DNA of 64,000 nucleotides, taken from the NCBI RefSeq assembly GCF_026230105.1, contig NC_079476.1, positions 13,406,709 to 13,470,708 on the forward strand, written 5' to 3'. The notes beneath the pieces are model-generated. The model had not been told where the DNA came from, ran no database searches, and worked only from the letters and a program-made list of their open reading frames with translations. Below, piece after piece: positions 21,776-33,438 of this stretch. Both the position numbers and the translations under genes were made by a program. Numbering within the stretch: position 1 is the stretch's first letter; each line of letters starts with the position of its first letter. The DNA is from Diorhabda sublineata. Taxonomy: Eukaryota > Arthropoda > Insecta > Coleoptera > Chrysomelidae.

Positions 21776-22965
21776 TGCAGGAAAGGTGCTAGAAAAACTG
21801 ATAATACCGAGGCTTCAAACGACAGTGAAGCGACCTATCCGATAAGCAATTTGGTTTTCGAACGGGCAAATTATCTACCGATGCGGTTTCACTAATAACA
21901 GAAACGCTTCGGACCAAACAAGAGAAGAATCAACACTTGATGGGGATTATCCTACTAGGAACCATCGATGTTAGGAATGCTTTTAATTCGATGAGCTGGG
22001 AGGATACTTACTTACATGGTAGAGAATTACCTCGGCAACAGGCAGCTGCTTTATGAAACACGGAATAGTCTGAGAAGTAAAAGAGTATTTGCCGGAGCTG
22101 CGCAAGGGTCAGTTCTAGGACCAGAGCTTTGGAACATATCCTATGACTATATTCTGAGAGCTGCCGATGGATGCTATCTCATAGGCTATTCCGACGACAT
22201 TGCTATCGTCAGAAATGGAAGAAACAGAGACGGAAAACACCGATTTAATCTTCTTGACTAAGAAGAAGAAGGCAACATTTGACATCTGAGCGATGAAAGT
22301 CGAAGAGCTCTTCATCCAGACGAAAAAATTCCTCAAATATTTAGGAGAAACTACGCAGATAGGTAGCCAGGGTCCACGTAGAGCCGCTCTTAGAGTATGA
22401 AGCTTATACCGCTCTGTATCAGAACCAGCAGTACTAGCTATTGTGGAAACCATCCCCGTAGACCTGCTAGCACTCGAACGCAGGAGAATATACAATAGAA
22501 TATGCAACGGGGAAAAGGTCAACAAAATCATCGACATATTCGAAGTCGCGAAGGAAGAAATATTCGCAACAATGGATCAATAGCAGCAGAGGTATGATAC
22601 GGATCAACGAAGTAGATAGCTTCGAGCCTCTTAACATATGTAAAGGGCTGCATAGAGGAAAGTTATGGACTTGCGGACAAGCCACGGACAGCGCAAAACA
22701 CACTATAGAACTGGAACGCGTCGCTGAGTACGTAGAAACAATTTTACGGATGAAGAAACGGGACGGTTTGGTCGAAGACCAGATCACGCCAAGCAAACGT
22801 CGAAGATATTACAGTGCAACGAATGGAACGGTCCAGGATGAGCACCTCAAAGAGGCTTAGATGAAAGAGGGTTTTAGTGGATCGTACAAGTACAGTACCT
22901 CACATCGGTCGGTCTTGTATAGCCCCTGATGCGGATGTGCATTTCCCTCCTCTTGGGATAAAAAA
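21776..22965 (+). pseudogene. R1-clade LINE, 3' half with 3' UTR
   Basis: Successive frames give LDTAGKVLEKLIIPRLQT, then GFRTGKSTTDAV-type codons, IDVRNAFNSMSWED (first catalytic motif), MVENYLGNRQLLYETRNSLR, FAGAAQGSVLGPELWNISYD and LIGYSDDIAIV (YADD-type motif with S for A). Then FIQTKKFLKYLGE, VSEPAVLAIVETIPVDLLAL and, in another frame, GKLWTCGQATDSAKHTIELE and VAEYVETILRMKKRDGL. These match the R1/TRAS branch of LINEs as I know it. The open frame 22594-22860 ends with TAG. About 100 bases of 3' UTR (GGGTTTTAGTGGATCGTACA...CACATCGGTCGGTCTTGTA) lead to an AAAAAAA tail at about 22960. It is 5' truncated and carries several frameshifts. Confidence 0.85.
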
Positions 22966-23949
22966 AATCATATCGACTAAATTTAAAATTATGTCAATTG
23001 GGAACTAGATTTGGGCTTTTTGAAGTAATTAGGCTATTAGTAGGTATCATAATATCATCATCAGTTCATTATGTTAGAAGGCTCTATTGCCTAAAATAGG
23101 GAATACCTAATATACAAGGTACTTCGTTCATTTATTTCTTGACTTATGATACAAGAATGGTGTCGTATATTTTTCTATTATTTGCTTATCCATTAAATAG
23201 AAAAAAGCTAATACATATTTAAAGAATTTGGAGTTTTTAAATGCAACTGTTAATATGTGTGGTTTTTTCAAATCCATAATGATTTGAAAACCGAATCCAA
23301 TAATAACGTGTTCGCTTTTTTTAGATAATTTTATTACCTAAAAATGCAAGTGGAAATAATATTTTATGAGAACTTCATGGTTAAATGGATATAAATAAAT
23401 AATTATGATTCAGAAACGAACTCATTTCTAGAACACTTAAAAAAATTAATCTCAAATTTTCACTTCAAACCAAATTACGTTTTTACTTTACCCTTCATTT
23501 GATGAAACGTGTTTATATCTGATAAAAACAAAAATTCGTGCCAATTCAAGATGTGTAAGTTATAAGTAAGGTAAAAAGTATCTATTACAATAAGAAGAAC
23601 GATTTGAATTTGACACCATTAATGCAATAGGATAAAGGAGCTCTTGTGGTCTAAAATAGTTGTTATCAAGTGACATAAATGGTTTCATGGTTAATTATCA
23701 AACACACAAAAACGCAAGTTTACAAATGAATGAACTTAATTAATTTCAACGATTGAATTAACAAGATTCATTAATAGGTGCTTTTAATAATTCCTAATTA
23801 TAATAAAATAAATGCTTATAAAGTATTTGCGAAGTTTAATCTCTTAATTTTTCTAGATGTAACTCAATCGTAATTACATATTTCAATTTTTGATTTATCG
23901 ATGTAATCCCTTTTGTTATTTCGGTGCACAAATCATTACTTTCAGTAAA
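22966..23949. other. Unannotated spacer
   Basis: Very AT-rich DNA without supported features. Confidence 0.5.
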
Positions 23950-24640
23950 TTTTTTCTTTCCAACTCTTTCATACAGGTATACTCTTCACACAGCTGTGAA
24001 GAATGCTTGGGATCGCTGTCATGCTAAAAGATAAATTTTCTACCGATCTCGGGCTGGATAGAACATATTACATTTTTATTTGATATTTTATATCTTTTAC
24101 TAGCCTTCTTCCTTCAAAATCCCTTAAATTATTACTAGGTCTTCAGCCGGCCTTCCTCGCAAACATCCCCAAACCATCAACGAGCCTCCGCCGTGTTTTA
24201 CAGTTGTTATTACACATGGATCTAACATCCTTTGACTTGAACACAAATACTCTTCTCTTAGACCTAAAAACTCATACTTTGACTGATCACTCCATTAAAC
24301 TCTCTCCCACTCTTCATTCCGCGTCCATTCTTTAAGTTATTTAACCCACTGAAACTTCTTAATGTTTTGGACGTCTTAAAAGAGGTTTCTTCACTGCCAC
24401 CTTTCCAAAAATTCCAGCTTCTCTCAATCTCCTTTTCACTGTAGAAGAACTCAAAAGCAGATTCCTAGATTCATTGATCTGAGCTCCTATCTCTGAGCTC
24501 CTATCTCTGAGCTTGTAAGTCTTCGATCACATGTACTGTTCAATACAATACGTTTGTGGTTGTTCGAGGCCACCCTAAGCGTTTTCTATCACCAAAGCTC
24601 CTGGTGGATACATATTTTTTCACGTTGTAGTCCACGGTAT
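23950..24640 (-). pseudogene. Tc1/Tc3-like transposase relic
   Basis: Reading the minus strand from about 24600: RKRLGWPRTTT, then codons resembling SSSTVKRRLREAGIFGKVAV and KKPLLRRPKTL (helix-turn-helix end), a mutated VISQSMSF in place of the FSDESKF motif, then LDPCVITTVKHGGGSLMVWG. At 23960-24045 it reads SDPKHSSQLCEEY, the second-aspartate block (normally DNDPKHTS). A duplicated GAGCTCCTATCTCT lies at 24481-24514. The element has numerous frame breaks and no intact core. It represents a Tc1 lineage different from the 21.2-21.8 kb fragment. Confidence 0.7.
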
Positions 24641-26521
24641 GGTCACATTTCCCTAGACCATGAAGACTGGCGATTAATGTAAGAGTTTCAAGCGATTTTT
24701 GTATTTACCCATTGCGAATCGTACAAGTCTGAATTTGCGAGAACGAAAACAATTCGTATCCAAAAAGTATGAATCACAACACGTTCTTGCGTCTCACAGG
24801 GCTGACTGGGACTAAACTGCAATCATAAATACCGAAAAAATGATTCACAGTTGAGAATAATAAACAAATCAGCCGGTACATGCAAGTTTTACTCGTCACA
24901 CCCACCGACAAATATAAACATGCAAACGTATGGAAACAAATAAAGGACACTAATATTTTTGGTTTGTAAAATCATTTCGATTTTCGCTTGACAATATTAA
25001 CGAGAAAATTTTTAAAGTGTATTATTTTCAAAATTTAATGAATGGATTATAAGGATGGGCAAAAACTTTTCACCGCTAGTGTATATTGGTAGAAAACATT
25101 TTTTTCGTTCTGTTTCGCATATTGGCTCATGGTAGCTAAGTGAATATATTCGCTCAAGTCTTGGAGAGATAGCTACTAAAATTTCTTTGTCACTATATTT
25201 TTCCATTCTTTTGAAAGAAAAAATTAAGTAACTACATTATTGAAAATTTGGTCAATTGATTTGTGACTGAAGCAATAATATAAATATTAAAATTAAATTA
25301 ATCGTATCCCTCCTCTGAGCAATTTACACCGTTCATGTGACATTCTAACATTTTCCGTCCATGTAATGTATTCTAGATACCTGTTACACATCATCATACA
25401 GGTGAAAATCTTTCAAATTAGTGAATTACTGGCAAGTGCTGGCAGAAAACTATCGCTCGAAGGTTTTCACAGGTAATCGCACAATATCTCCAGCTTTTGA
25501 ATAATTCTCTGCTTCGGAGTCCACGTTCGCGATCAATAGAACTTCGGCTCTTCAAACGAACTTTTCGTAATTTCCGAATAACCCACATCGGATTTGATGT
25601 GCGGATGGTGAACAACGTCTCCGCGGAGTAACTCCAGCTGCTCGGTGGTGTCGTTGTATTGGTATAATTTTTATAATTATTTTTGTGATGTTGAGAAAGT
25701 GACGTGAGTTCGAATTTTATAAACAAACAGTATTATGTAAATATTGACTCGAGTTTATTTTGGAAGAAATTATTTGTATAATATAGAGGCGATACGTGGG
25801 AGTATGTGAAGTGAGATTTTATAACATTTTCAAAATCTTTGTATAAGTAGTACAATATTTAAAAAAATATACCATCGCTTTTTTTATTGTACAGAAATGG
25901 TTATAGAAGTTTTAGTTTCATTAATTTGCTTCACATAAAGTTTTTATTTCTAGAATGAACTTAGAAATCTTATTTTATTCAAAAGCAAAAGATAATGTTT
26001 ATACATGTGCCTTGTCTTATTTTCCGAATAGATACATATAATATATATTGAACTTTGTGTGAAAACATTTTGATATTATATCTCTCTTCACAAGAATATC
26101 TTTGCATACAATTTAATATCTATCGATGTTTTGTTAATACGATTGTTTTATCTGATAACCTGTTACAGCTCGAAGTCAGCTAACATATGGGAAGCCCTGT
26201 CTTGTATATACTATACGTCCTCAAAGTAAAGCATAAGTCCATTATTAGACATAGATAAACATGAAAATATCCTAAAACAGGTTGATTCGTTTATTTATTG
26301 TTTAAAACACTTTACTCGATTCACCTGGTCTGCCTTGATGAAATTACCCTTCCCATTAGTATATATTACACACTTGCTTAATTCCTTAATGACAATATAT
26401 GTATCAAATGAGAAATCCATAAAACACTTAACCTTTATTAGTAAAGTAATTCTATTTTTACTTGAAAAAGCAAAAATTCTTGGGTGTCCTATTAATGAAA
26501 TAACTAAATCGTATTATGTTA
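24641..26521. other. Spacer containing a GC-richer island
   Basis: Mostly AT-rich. The interval 25430-25720 is clearly richer in G+C than its surroundings and keeps a 102-codon minus-strand open frame (25418-25726), but I recognise no domain. It could be a 5' untranslated or promoter segment, or an unknown repeat. The remainder shows nothing. Confidence 0.35.
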
Positions 26522-27762
26522 TAGGAGGATATATTAAAAAATTCTTAGCCTACTATAGAACTAAACAAAATTTCAATGTGAAAATATTTTATTACTCAAC
26601 ATATTCTCCTCTTAATTGGATACATTTATTACAGCGAATCTGCAACGTCTCTAGACCTTTAACAAAAAAATGTTTCTTCTTGCTCTGCAAACCAGACCTC
26701 CACAGCTTTTATTACCTCTTTGTTGGAAAATGATTTACAACCTTTTAAACTTTTTTTCAGTTGAGGAAAGAGATAATAGTCGGACGGAGCCAAATCTGGT
26801 GAATAAGGGGGGTGTTCTAGTAATTCAAACCCCAAATCACGAATTTTTTGCATGGCAACATGAGATTTGTGTGCAGGGGCGTTGTCCTCTAAAAACAAAA
26901 CACATTTGGATAGCTTTTGGCGTCTTTTCTCTTCAATTTTTTCTTGTAGAGTGGTCAGTAATGTAGAATAGTAATCTCCAGTTATTGTTCTACCTTTATC
27001 CAAAAAATAAATCATGATTATACTCCATGGCAATCCCAAAAAACTGAAGCAAGAACTTTTCCAGCAGATTTTTGGAGGCGAAACTTCTTAGGTCTTGAAG
27101 AACCAGAGTGTCGCCATTCCATCGATTATTGCTTTGTTTCTGGATCGTAGAAATGTACCCAAGTCTCATCCATAGTAACAATTCGGTTTAAGAAGTCTAC
27201 ATCGTTTTCAAATCGAGCACAGATCGAACGCACGCCCTTGCACGCTTTTGGTCAACATTCAAACATTTGGGGATCCATTTTGCAGCATTTTTTCTCATGT
27301 CCAAATTGACGTGAACTATATGATGTATGAAATATTCAGTGCTTCAAATATCCGTTTCAACTCAATTCGAAGGTCTGATAAAATCATTTCATGATCTGCA
27401 TCGATATTTTCGAGGACTGACGCAGAAACAGGCCTTCCCGATCGGTCATCATCTTCGATGGAAAATTTACCTCTTTTGAAGCTTGCAGTCCAATTTTTCA
27501 CGGTCGCATACGAAAGACATTGATCCTCTTAACCCTTTTATATACAGGTACTTGATGATAGCTCGATACTCCCAATTTTTCGATTTTCACAATTTCGATG
27601 GACATTTTTTTTCTTTTAATTTATTGCGTAACTCTGGTTTACTTATTTGACGTCAAACTTTACACTGACACTTCTAAGTTATTGTTCGTTGCTATAGTAA
27701 CGCAATATTTTGTATATGCATGGAACTGATCTATGATAACTAGATATCAATACATCCTCATA
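26522..27762 (-). mobile_element. mariner family-1, near full-length (1.24 kb)
   Basis: Both terminal repeats are present, with TA at each outer edge: left AGGATATATTAAAAAATTC from 26525, right ATCAATACATCCTCAT ending at 27761. It is the most complete copy of the family. The minus strand carries the 5' leader (GGAACTGATCTATGATAAC inverted), then a transposase region from about 27590 to 26640. Length is close to a typical mariner (about 1.3 kb). Confidence 0.9.
26640..27590 (-). pseudogene. mariner DD34D transposase, frameshifted
   Basis: Pieces in order on the minus strand: 27316-27501 (NWTASFKRGKFSIEDDDRSG, helix-turn-helix linker), a segment with VTMDETWVHFYDPETKQ near 27150 (first aspartate), 26996-27181, then 26659-27039 containing FLDKGRTITGDYYSTLLTTL, FLEDNAPAHKSHVAMQKIR (second aspartate) and YSPDLAPSDYYLFPQLKKSL (third aspartate). 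Exactly 34 residues separate the second and third aspartates, the DD34D signature of mariner. All catalytic residues remain, but at least two frameshifts and a small deletion near residue 40 break the frame. Confidence 0.9.
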
Positions 27763-27984
27763 CACTTCGAATTACCTTCAATAATTGGTTTATCTGTATT
27801 AGGCGTCACCGACACTGGAGCCTCTCGTGTTAGAATGTCTACTCTCATAACAGCAAAGCCCGTTGCGATTTCTTCCAACCTGTTCTCTAATTTTCGAAGC
27901 CTTTTAGACGTCCTTTCGTTCGAATTATCGCTCGACTTCTGGATCTCTCCTCATGACCACTCATTACTAATTAATAATATTTAA
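27763..27984 (-). pseudogene. Gag/ORF1-like coding fragment next to mariner
   Basis: A minus-strand frame from about 27955 reads QKSSDNSNERTSKRLRKLEN, RLEEIATGFAVMRVDILTRE and APVSVTPNTDKPIIEGNSK with no internal stop up to the mariner end. It is basic and helical followed by a Pro/Thr-rich part, as in the start of some retrotransposon gag or LINE ORF1 proteins. No zinc knuckle or other defining motif is present, so the identity is open. Confidence 0.35.
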
Positions 27985-29679
27985 AAATGTTTACTTAATG
28001 CATTAACATGTGGTTTGTATGACACAAAAGAAACGAATAAGTAAACAACTATAAGAAAGTGCCTTAGTAACCTAGAGTCGTTTGTTTTTTTTTAGCTCTG
28101 AACTTGTGGTTATTGACATAAAAGTAGTGACACTACCTTCGAAATCTCGAAGTACGAGACACGAAGGATAATTGGGTCAAATTTATATTTGAATGTTGTT
28201 TTTGCTAGACGTGATTCTTACAAATGCTATCTATCAATAACATACTTATCTTTCATGTATGCATTTGGTTCAAAACCGTCTTTACTACCAGCATGAAGTC
28301 AATTACACGTTCCACCCTTGAACGAATATTAAGACACAATTTATAGAATCATCAATCCACCATGATCTCATACGTCGGAGTCATTTATATCTGACCAGGT
28401 TTCGGCCAAATAATACGTTTGATTGCATCGTCATTTTTTATTACTTTACAATTGATTTATCTCCTTGTTCTCGTGTTGGGTACTTAAATATATTCAAAAT
28501 AATTTTGTGGACAAATAAATCTTTATGTCCAAACTTTCTACCGATTTCCATACTCTTTCAGTATTCGACAATGCCAAATTGTTAGTTTATATTATCTAAT
28601 ATGGAATTGTGTCACTTTGTCCATAAAATCGTAAAATCGTAAAATTTTCTCTCTCTCCATCATTTACCTCAAATAGTCTTCAAAAATCCATAACCCTCAA
28701 TACATTCAAATAGTTGTTCAATTAATAAAAATCAAAACAAAGCACTAAATTTGAATTCAAACATCAGAAACTAAACTAAGTTCCAAAAATGATATAGAGG
28801 GTGATTGATTAGTGTGATAAAGTTCAGTGCCTCATTTGTCATTTGACAAATCAATTTGAAAATTTGACGGATCATAGTCATTATTGGTCTTCAAATTTTA
28901 AAATTATTTACAATCGAACAGGGTGATTCAGAATGCTGTGCCATATCAAAGTTTTAATTTTTTAAATGAAAAACTCTATATTTTATTACATATTTGGAAT
29001 CAGCTTGACTTCCCCATAATAATGATATAGAGTTGTGATGTGTTCTACTCAATTTTCTATAAAAATCGTAATAATCTCAATACTTTGTACAATGCAAGAG
29101 AAATTCGAAAATAAAGATCTATTGCGGCCAAAGTATTCCAAAAATTTTGGAAAATGAATTATTTCGTTAATATTCATTCATTCTGATTTAGGGTGAATCA
29201 AAATAATAATAATAATACATTTCGTTCTTGGTTTTTTCCGTTGAATAGTACTACCAACATATTTCTTTTTTATCAAACATACTCAAGGTACTAACATACT
29301 TCTTGAGATATTTTGATTTTTCTACGCAAAACAATAATTATTTACATATATCTAATCATTTAACAAATATTTGTGTGCTGGCTATGATTTCTCAAAATTT
29401 GCCAAATTGGAAGATAGTCGGTCTGAAAAGTTTAAAATTATGGTATAATCAAAATTTTCATATAAATACTTACCTGATAACTTAATATTTGTAAAAATGG
29501 CAACGAATGTCGAATAAATTTACACAGCCAAAAAATTGGAATAATCTGACCCAAGACTATTTCAATGAACAGAAGTGTACATATGTCTTCTGTGTGCATA
29601 TACGTTACATAGTATTGTGTTACTACAATAAACACTAAACAATGAAGTCGATAATTTAATGTTACTCGATGAAAAGTTC
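27985..29679. other. Spacer with a short dispersed repeat
   Basis: AT-rich. At 28801-28838, GTGATTGATTAGTGTGATAA followed by GCCTCATTTGTC repeats the sequence at 11386-11424. Otherwise nothing is recognised. Confidence 0.45.
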
Positions 29680-29990
29680 GAATGATTCAGCAACTACATC
29701 CTGGAAATGAAATCCATACGTTGGAATTTTGTTGATGGATTAACTACACAGGACACTATTTACAGATGAAGCCCAATTTACAAGGATAGATAATTTGCGT
29801 AATTGACATGTGTGGACAGAAGAAAATCTTCATGAAATTCGAGAATGTCGTTCCCCAATAGTTTTCGGTTATCGTGTGGATTGGTGTTATAAATGACCAA
29901 TTAGTACGTCCTCACTTTACTGATGCTCCTTTAAAAGGGGAAAGGTCTATTCAGACTTTCTACAAAATAAAATATTTCGCCGAATTTTAG
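29680..29990 (+). pseudogene. DUF4817/DD41D-type transposase fragment
   Basis: The plus-strand reading gives RMIQQLHPGNEIHTLEF, then in the next frame FTDEAQFTRIDNLRN (first catalytic aspartate, TDEAxF), HVWTEENLHEIRE, and VWIGVINDQLVRPHFTDAPL. This order (FCxW, TDEA, NxHxWxxENPH, VWxGxIxxxLxGP) is characteristic of these insect transposases. The second and third aspartates are not found downstream. The fragment is truncated on both sides with several frame breaks. Confidence 0.65.
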
Positions 29991-31914
29991 ACTTCAAAAC
30001 AAATAATAATTTATAAAGGTTGCTAAGTTTCAAGAAATAACATTATCCACATTAATTTTTTATATAATTTGCTAGAAATAAAAACGTCATGTCTGTAAAT
30101 TAATTTGTGTACAAAATCGTGATTGGAAATAATAATGGAAGCAGCATTTTTCAAAATAGAAATGTAATTGAAATTGCAAATTACTTACTCATATTGAGTT
30201 GAAAATGTTCGCTCTTAAAATTTTTACAATTTATACAAAGTATACCTGTATACCTGTATTTATATGGTCTGTAATGGCTAAACTTTTTGAAATCATAGCC
30301 ATATGAATATCAATTATGGCTACAATCTGAAATTATTTACAGTCATACAAGATGCCCCAAAAAAGTTAAATGAAATATACCGATTTTTAAATGGAACGCC
30401 TTATAATTCATTGCATTTTCGAATTTGAACGAAAAATTTTGATATGGTTTCATGTACTTAGGCTTTACCGTTTTTGTGATATTTCATTTTTTTGGAAATA
30501 AAGAGTGGGGGTAGAGATTCAACCTCGATGAATCCATTTAACTTAAAGAAATCAATAAGTGAAACAGTAATTTGGAATTATTGAAATATCAATCATGATA
30601 TTATTCGCTTATTTTATAATGGTGCGTTCAAATATTGAAGTTAACCAAATTCAAATAGCAATTACTTTATTACACCCTGTTTATTTTCAATGTATCGAAT
30701 AGCATTTCTTTTAGTTTTCTATTTTAGTGCATGAAATTTGAGCACTAAGGAAATCCATCAAATTCAAATATGGAGATCAGGGTGGCCTGCATGAACATCC
30801 ACTTTTTATACATCTATTTGAAAATTCTCTATTAAGATAATTTGAAGTAGGCCGAGCATAAATATTAAATGATAGTTGATTATTTAAGAAAGAAAGGTCA
30901 ATATCTGAACAAAAATTGAAATCTCATATCCTTAAAATAACGAAAATATAGTTTGTTACAGTTATTATACTTTTGAATTGTGATTATCGACGGTCGTTCA
31001 TAATTGTAAAACTAAATAGTATTGACGACATACCTATTTGGCGATTTGTTTCAAATTGATAAGTTACACACGAGGTGGCTTTAAACACAAGTTGACTAAT
31101 CAATTTTGAGATATCAGTATTAACAGCAATAGTAATTAACAGTTTGATTAGTTGAAATGTAGTTAAGTCGTAGTTAGGAAGAAACTACAACGTAACATCA
31201 AATATGTAACAAGTTATTAGGACTATTATAAGGTGAACTAATTAAGATATAGAACTTAGTGAATTTACTTCAAGTGGGCGACTTGCAATATAATTAAGAG
31301 TAAAATAATGGTATAGAAATAAGTTGAATAAAGTCAGGGTATGAACTCCCATTTGCATAATACAGTCTCCATCTTAAATTTCATTAATAATAATTAATTA
31401 CCAATATCTTCTGTTTACATATCCGATAATACCATATTAACCTCTTAATAAATTATAGTGACATTGAGAGTGTTTGGGTAATTTTAATAAGAAATAAAAA
31501 GTTTGAAATTTATTTTCTACTTATTAAATAGATTTAAGGTAAGTCAATGAATAATAATATATAAAAGTTTTTGTAGTGGGATTGTGGCAAAATTGAACAC
31601 CAAAGTATACTAAATCTAATATATTCCGAGCTTACGTCTGGGGTTAATTAGTTAAGAATTGCGATGTGATAAATTTTGAAATATCTTTTGAAAAAAATTA
31701 GATTTATCAACTTAAAAATTCAATATTCCACTTAACGCTTGATAGGAATATTAAATTGTTACAATCATAGGATTTTGTAACAATTATTATTATATTAAAG
31801 ACTCCTTTAAAATCGATGAAACTGTTTATTATATGATATTACCATAAAATTTCATCTTATTAGGATTATATGTAATATCCTTATTTAGTAATTTCCACTT
31901 AAATATATGTCTTA
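29991..31914. other. Unannotated spacer
   Basis: AT-rich sequence. TTACACCCTGTTTATTTT at about 30671 resembles a Tc1/mariner-type end, but no partner end or coding sequence is seen. Confidence 0.45.
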
Positions 31915-32117
31915 CAGCTCTACAACATAAATGGAGTGATATAAGTAGAAATTGCAAACTTAATAAAGAAACTCGATTGGAATTGATACCATTCACTTTT
32001 AACAATTCATATTTCTCTTATGATAATAAAAATTACCAACAAATTTTTGGAACAATGGGATCTTCAATATCCCCTATATTAACAGATTATGTAATGGATT
32101 ATATCTTGGACATTATA

Positions 32118-33438
32118 CAGGGTGCGGCAGCATAACTTCCTTTTTTCAAAAGTTAATAAAACTTATTGTATGAATCAGAAAATTTTTATTCGTTTTTTAT
32201 AATACAGGCACATACATAAAGTTTTGTTTTACTGAGTTTTGAAGATCAAATCAGTTAGGTGACGTCCCCCATTCTCCATACACTGAGTAAACCGATTTCT
32301 GGCGTTTGTCATGACTCTTGCCAGCATAGCAGGCGTTATGTTGGCAATTTCTTCCTGGATGTTCGTCTTCAAATCTTGTAGGGTCCTTGGACGGTTCACA
32401 TACACACGGGATTTCAAAAAACCCCATAGGAAATAATCACAAGGGGTCAAATCGGGAGAGCGGGCTGGCCACTCCAAATCGCCCCTAATTGAGATAAGGC
32501 GCTCTGGGAAGTGTTCCCTCAAAACAGCCATCGATGTTCTTGAAGTGTGTGCCGTTGCTCCGTCTTGTTGGAACCAAGTGTCCCCTAAGTCCAACTCATC
32601 TAGCCGTGGGAAAAAAAATTCCTGTAACATGTTTACATACTGGTGCGAATTCACTGTCACTGTGACTTCATTTTCCTCAAAGAACCAGGGACCAATAATT
32701 CTACGTGAGTAAATTGCACACCACACTGTGACTTTAGGTGAATGCAAAGGCCGTTGATGCAATTGTCGAGGATTGGTATCAGCCCAGTAGCGCATGTTTT
32801 GTTTGTTTACGGATCCACACAAATGAAAATGGGCTTCATCACTAAAAAAAACAATAGCGTCCTCAGGAACGACTTCCAGAAAAACCTCACACGCGTTCCT
32901 CCGAGAATTGAAGTCACGTTCAGAAAGTTCCTGCACAATTGCCATCTTGTATGGATGAAAATGAAGATCATCATGAAGTATTCTCCTCACAGAACGATCG
33001 GAAAGTCCAAGGGCAGACGCATGTTTGCGCGCAGAACGCCGTGGTGATCGCAACACTGAAGTTCTAACTAACTCAATGTTCTCCGGTGATCTAATGGGCC
33101 GAGGGACTCCAGTTCTTCGTCTTGTCACACTTGCAGTTTGTCTGAACGTAGTGACCCACGTAACAATTGATTTCCGGTCCGGGACAGGGGCCAAGGGGGC
33201 TAAATTAAAGCGATTCCGAAAGGCGCGCTGGGATGCGATCACAGAACATCCGCTCGAAAAGTAAACCTCAACGGCAAACGCACGCTCCTCACTGTTCCAA
33301 CGCATGATGGCGACTGAACTGTGCCGGGACAAAACTTTATAGTCCCCCCTCTCGAACGAGACCACTAGCACTCCGTTACGACATCTACCGACTAAATGGC
33401 GAACTTTTTAAAAAAGGAAGTTATGCTGCCGCACCCTG
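32118..33438 (-). mobile_element. Intact DD41D (rosa/VISITOR-type) transposon
   Basis: Length is 1321 bp. The terminal inverted repeats begin CAGGGTGCGGCAGCATAACT and match perfectly for 29 bases, and 36 of 37 overall. TA duplications lie at 32116-32117 and 33439-33440. One uninterrupted transposase fills the interior. Ends, target site and open frame are all intact, so this is the youngest-looking DNA transposon in the window. It is inserted inside an old Penelope-like coding sequence. Confidence 0.95.
32229..33305 (-). CDS. Tc1/mariner-superfamily transposase, DD41D
   Basis: It encodes a 358-residue transposase that would cut and paste its own element at TA sites in the nucleus. The frame is open further upstream (to 33371), but I choose the ATG at 33305 (MRWNSEERAFAVEVYFSSGC) because related proteins begin there and the upstream 22 codons lack similarity. 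Domains: an N-terminal DUF4817-type helix-turn-helix (residues about 5-60), a linker with RSPENIELVRTSVLRSPRRS, a second helix-turn-helix (LGLSDRSVRRILHDDLHFHP), then the DDE core. Catalytic aspartates are in FFSDEAHFH (D156), FQQDGATAHT (D248) and SPDLTPCDYFLW (D290). Forty-one residues separate the last two, defining DD41D. The C-terminus (RFTQCMENGGRHLTDLIF) is complete. No stops or frameshifts are present, so it may be functional. Confidence 0.95.
   Translation of the reverse strand: MRWNSEERAFAVEVYFSSGCSVIASQRAFRNRFNLAPLAPVPDRKSIVTWVTTFRQTASVTRRRTGVPRPIRSPENIELVRTSVLRSPRRSARKHASALGLSDRSVRRILHDDLHFHPYKMAIVQELSERDFNSRRNACEVFLEVVPEDAIVFFSDEAHFHLCGSVNKQNMRYWADTNPRQLHQRPLHSPKVTVWCAIYSRRIIGPWFFEENEVTVTVNSHQYVNMLQEFFFPRLDELDLGDTWFQQDGATAHTSRTSMAVLREHFPERLISIRGDLEWPARSPDLTPCDYFLWGFLKSRVYVNRPRTLQDLKTNIQEEIANITPAMLARVMTNARNRFTQCMENGGRHLTDLIFKTQ

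Noticed and set aside
22115..22796. Two minus-strand open frames of 140 and 109 codons
   Set aside because: Antisense to the R1-type LINE reverse transcriptase; no motifs of their own.
24481..24514. Tandem GAGCTCCTATCTCT considered as a functional repeat
   Set aside because: Only two copies inside a decayed Tc1-like gene; best explained as a small slippage duplication.
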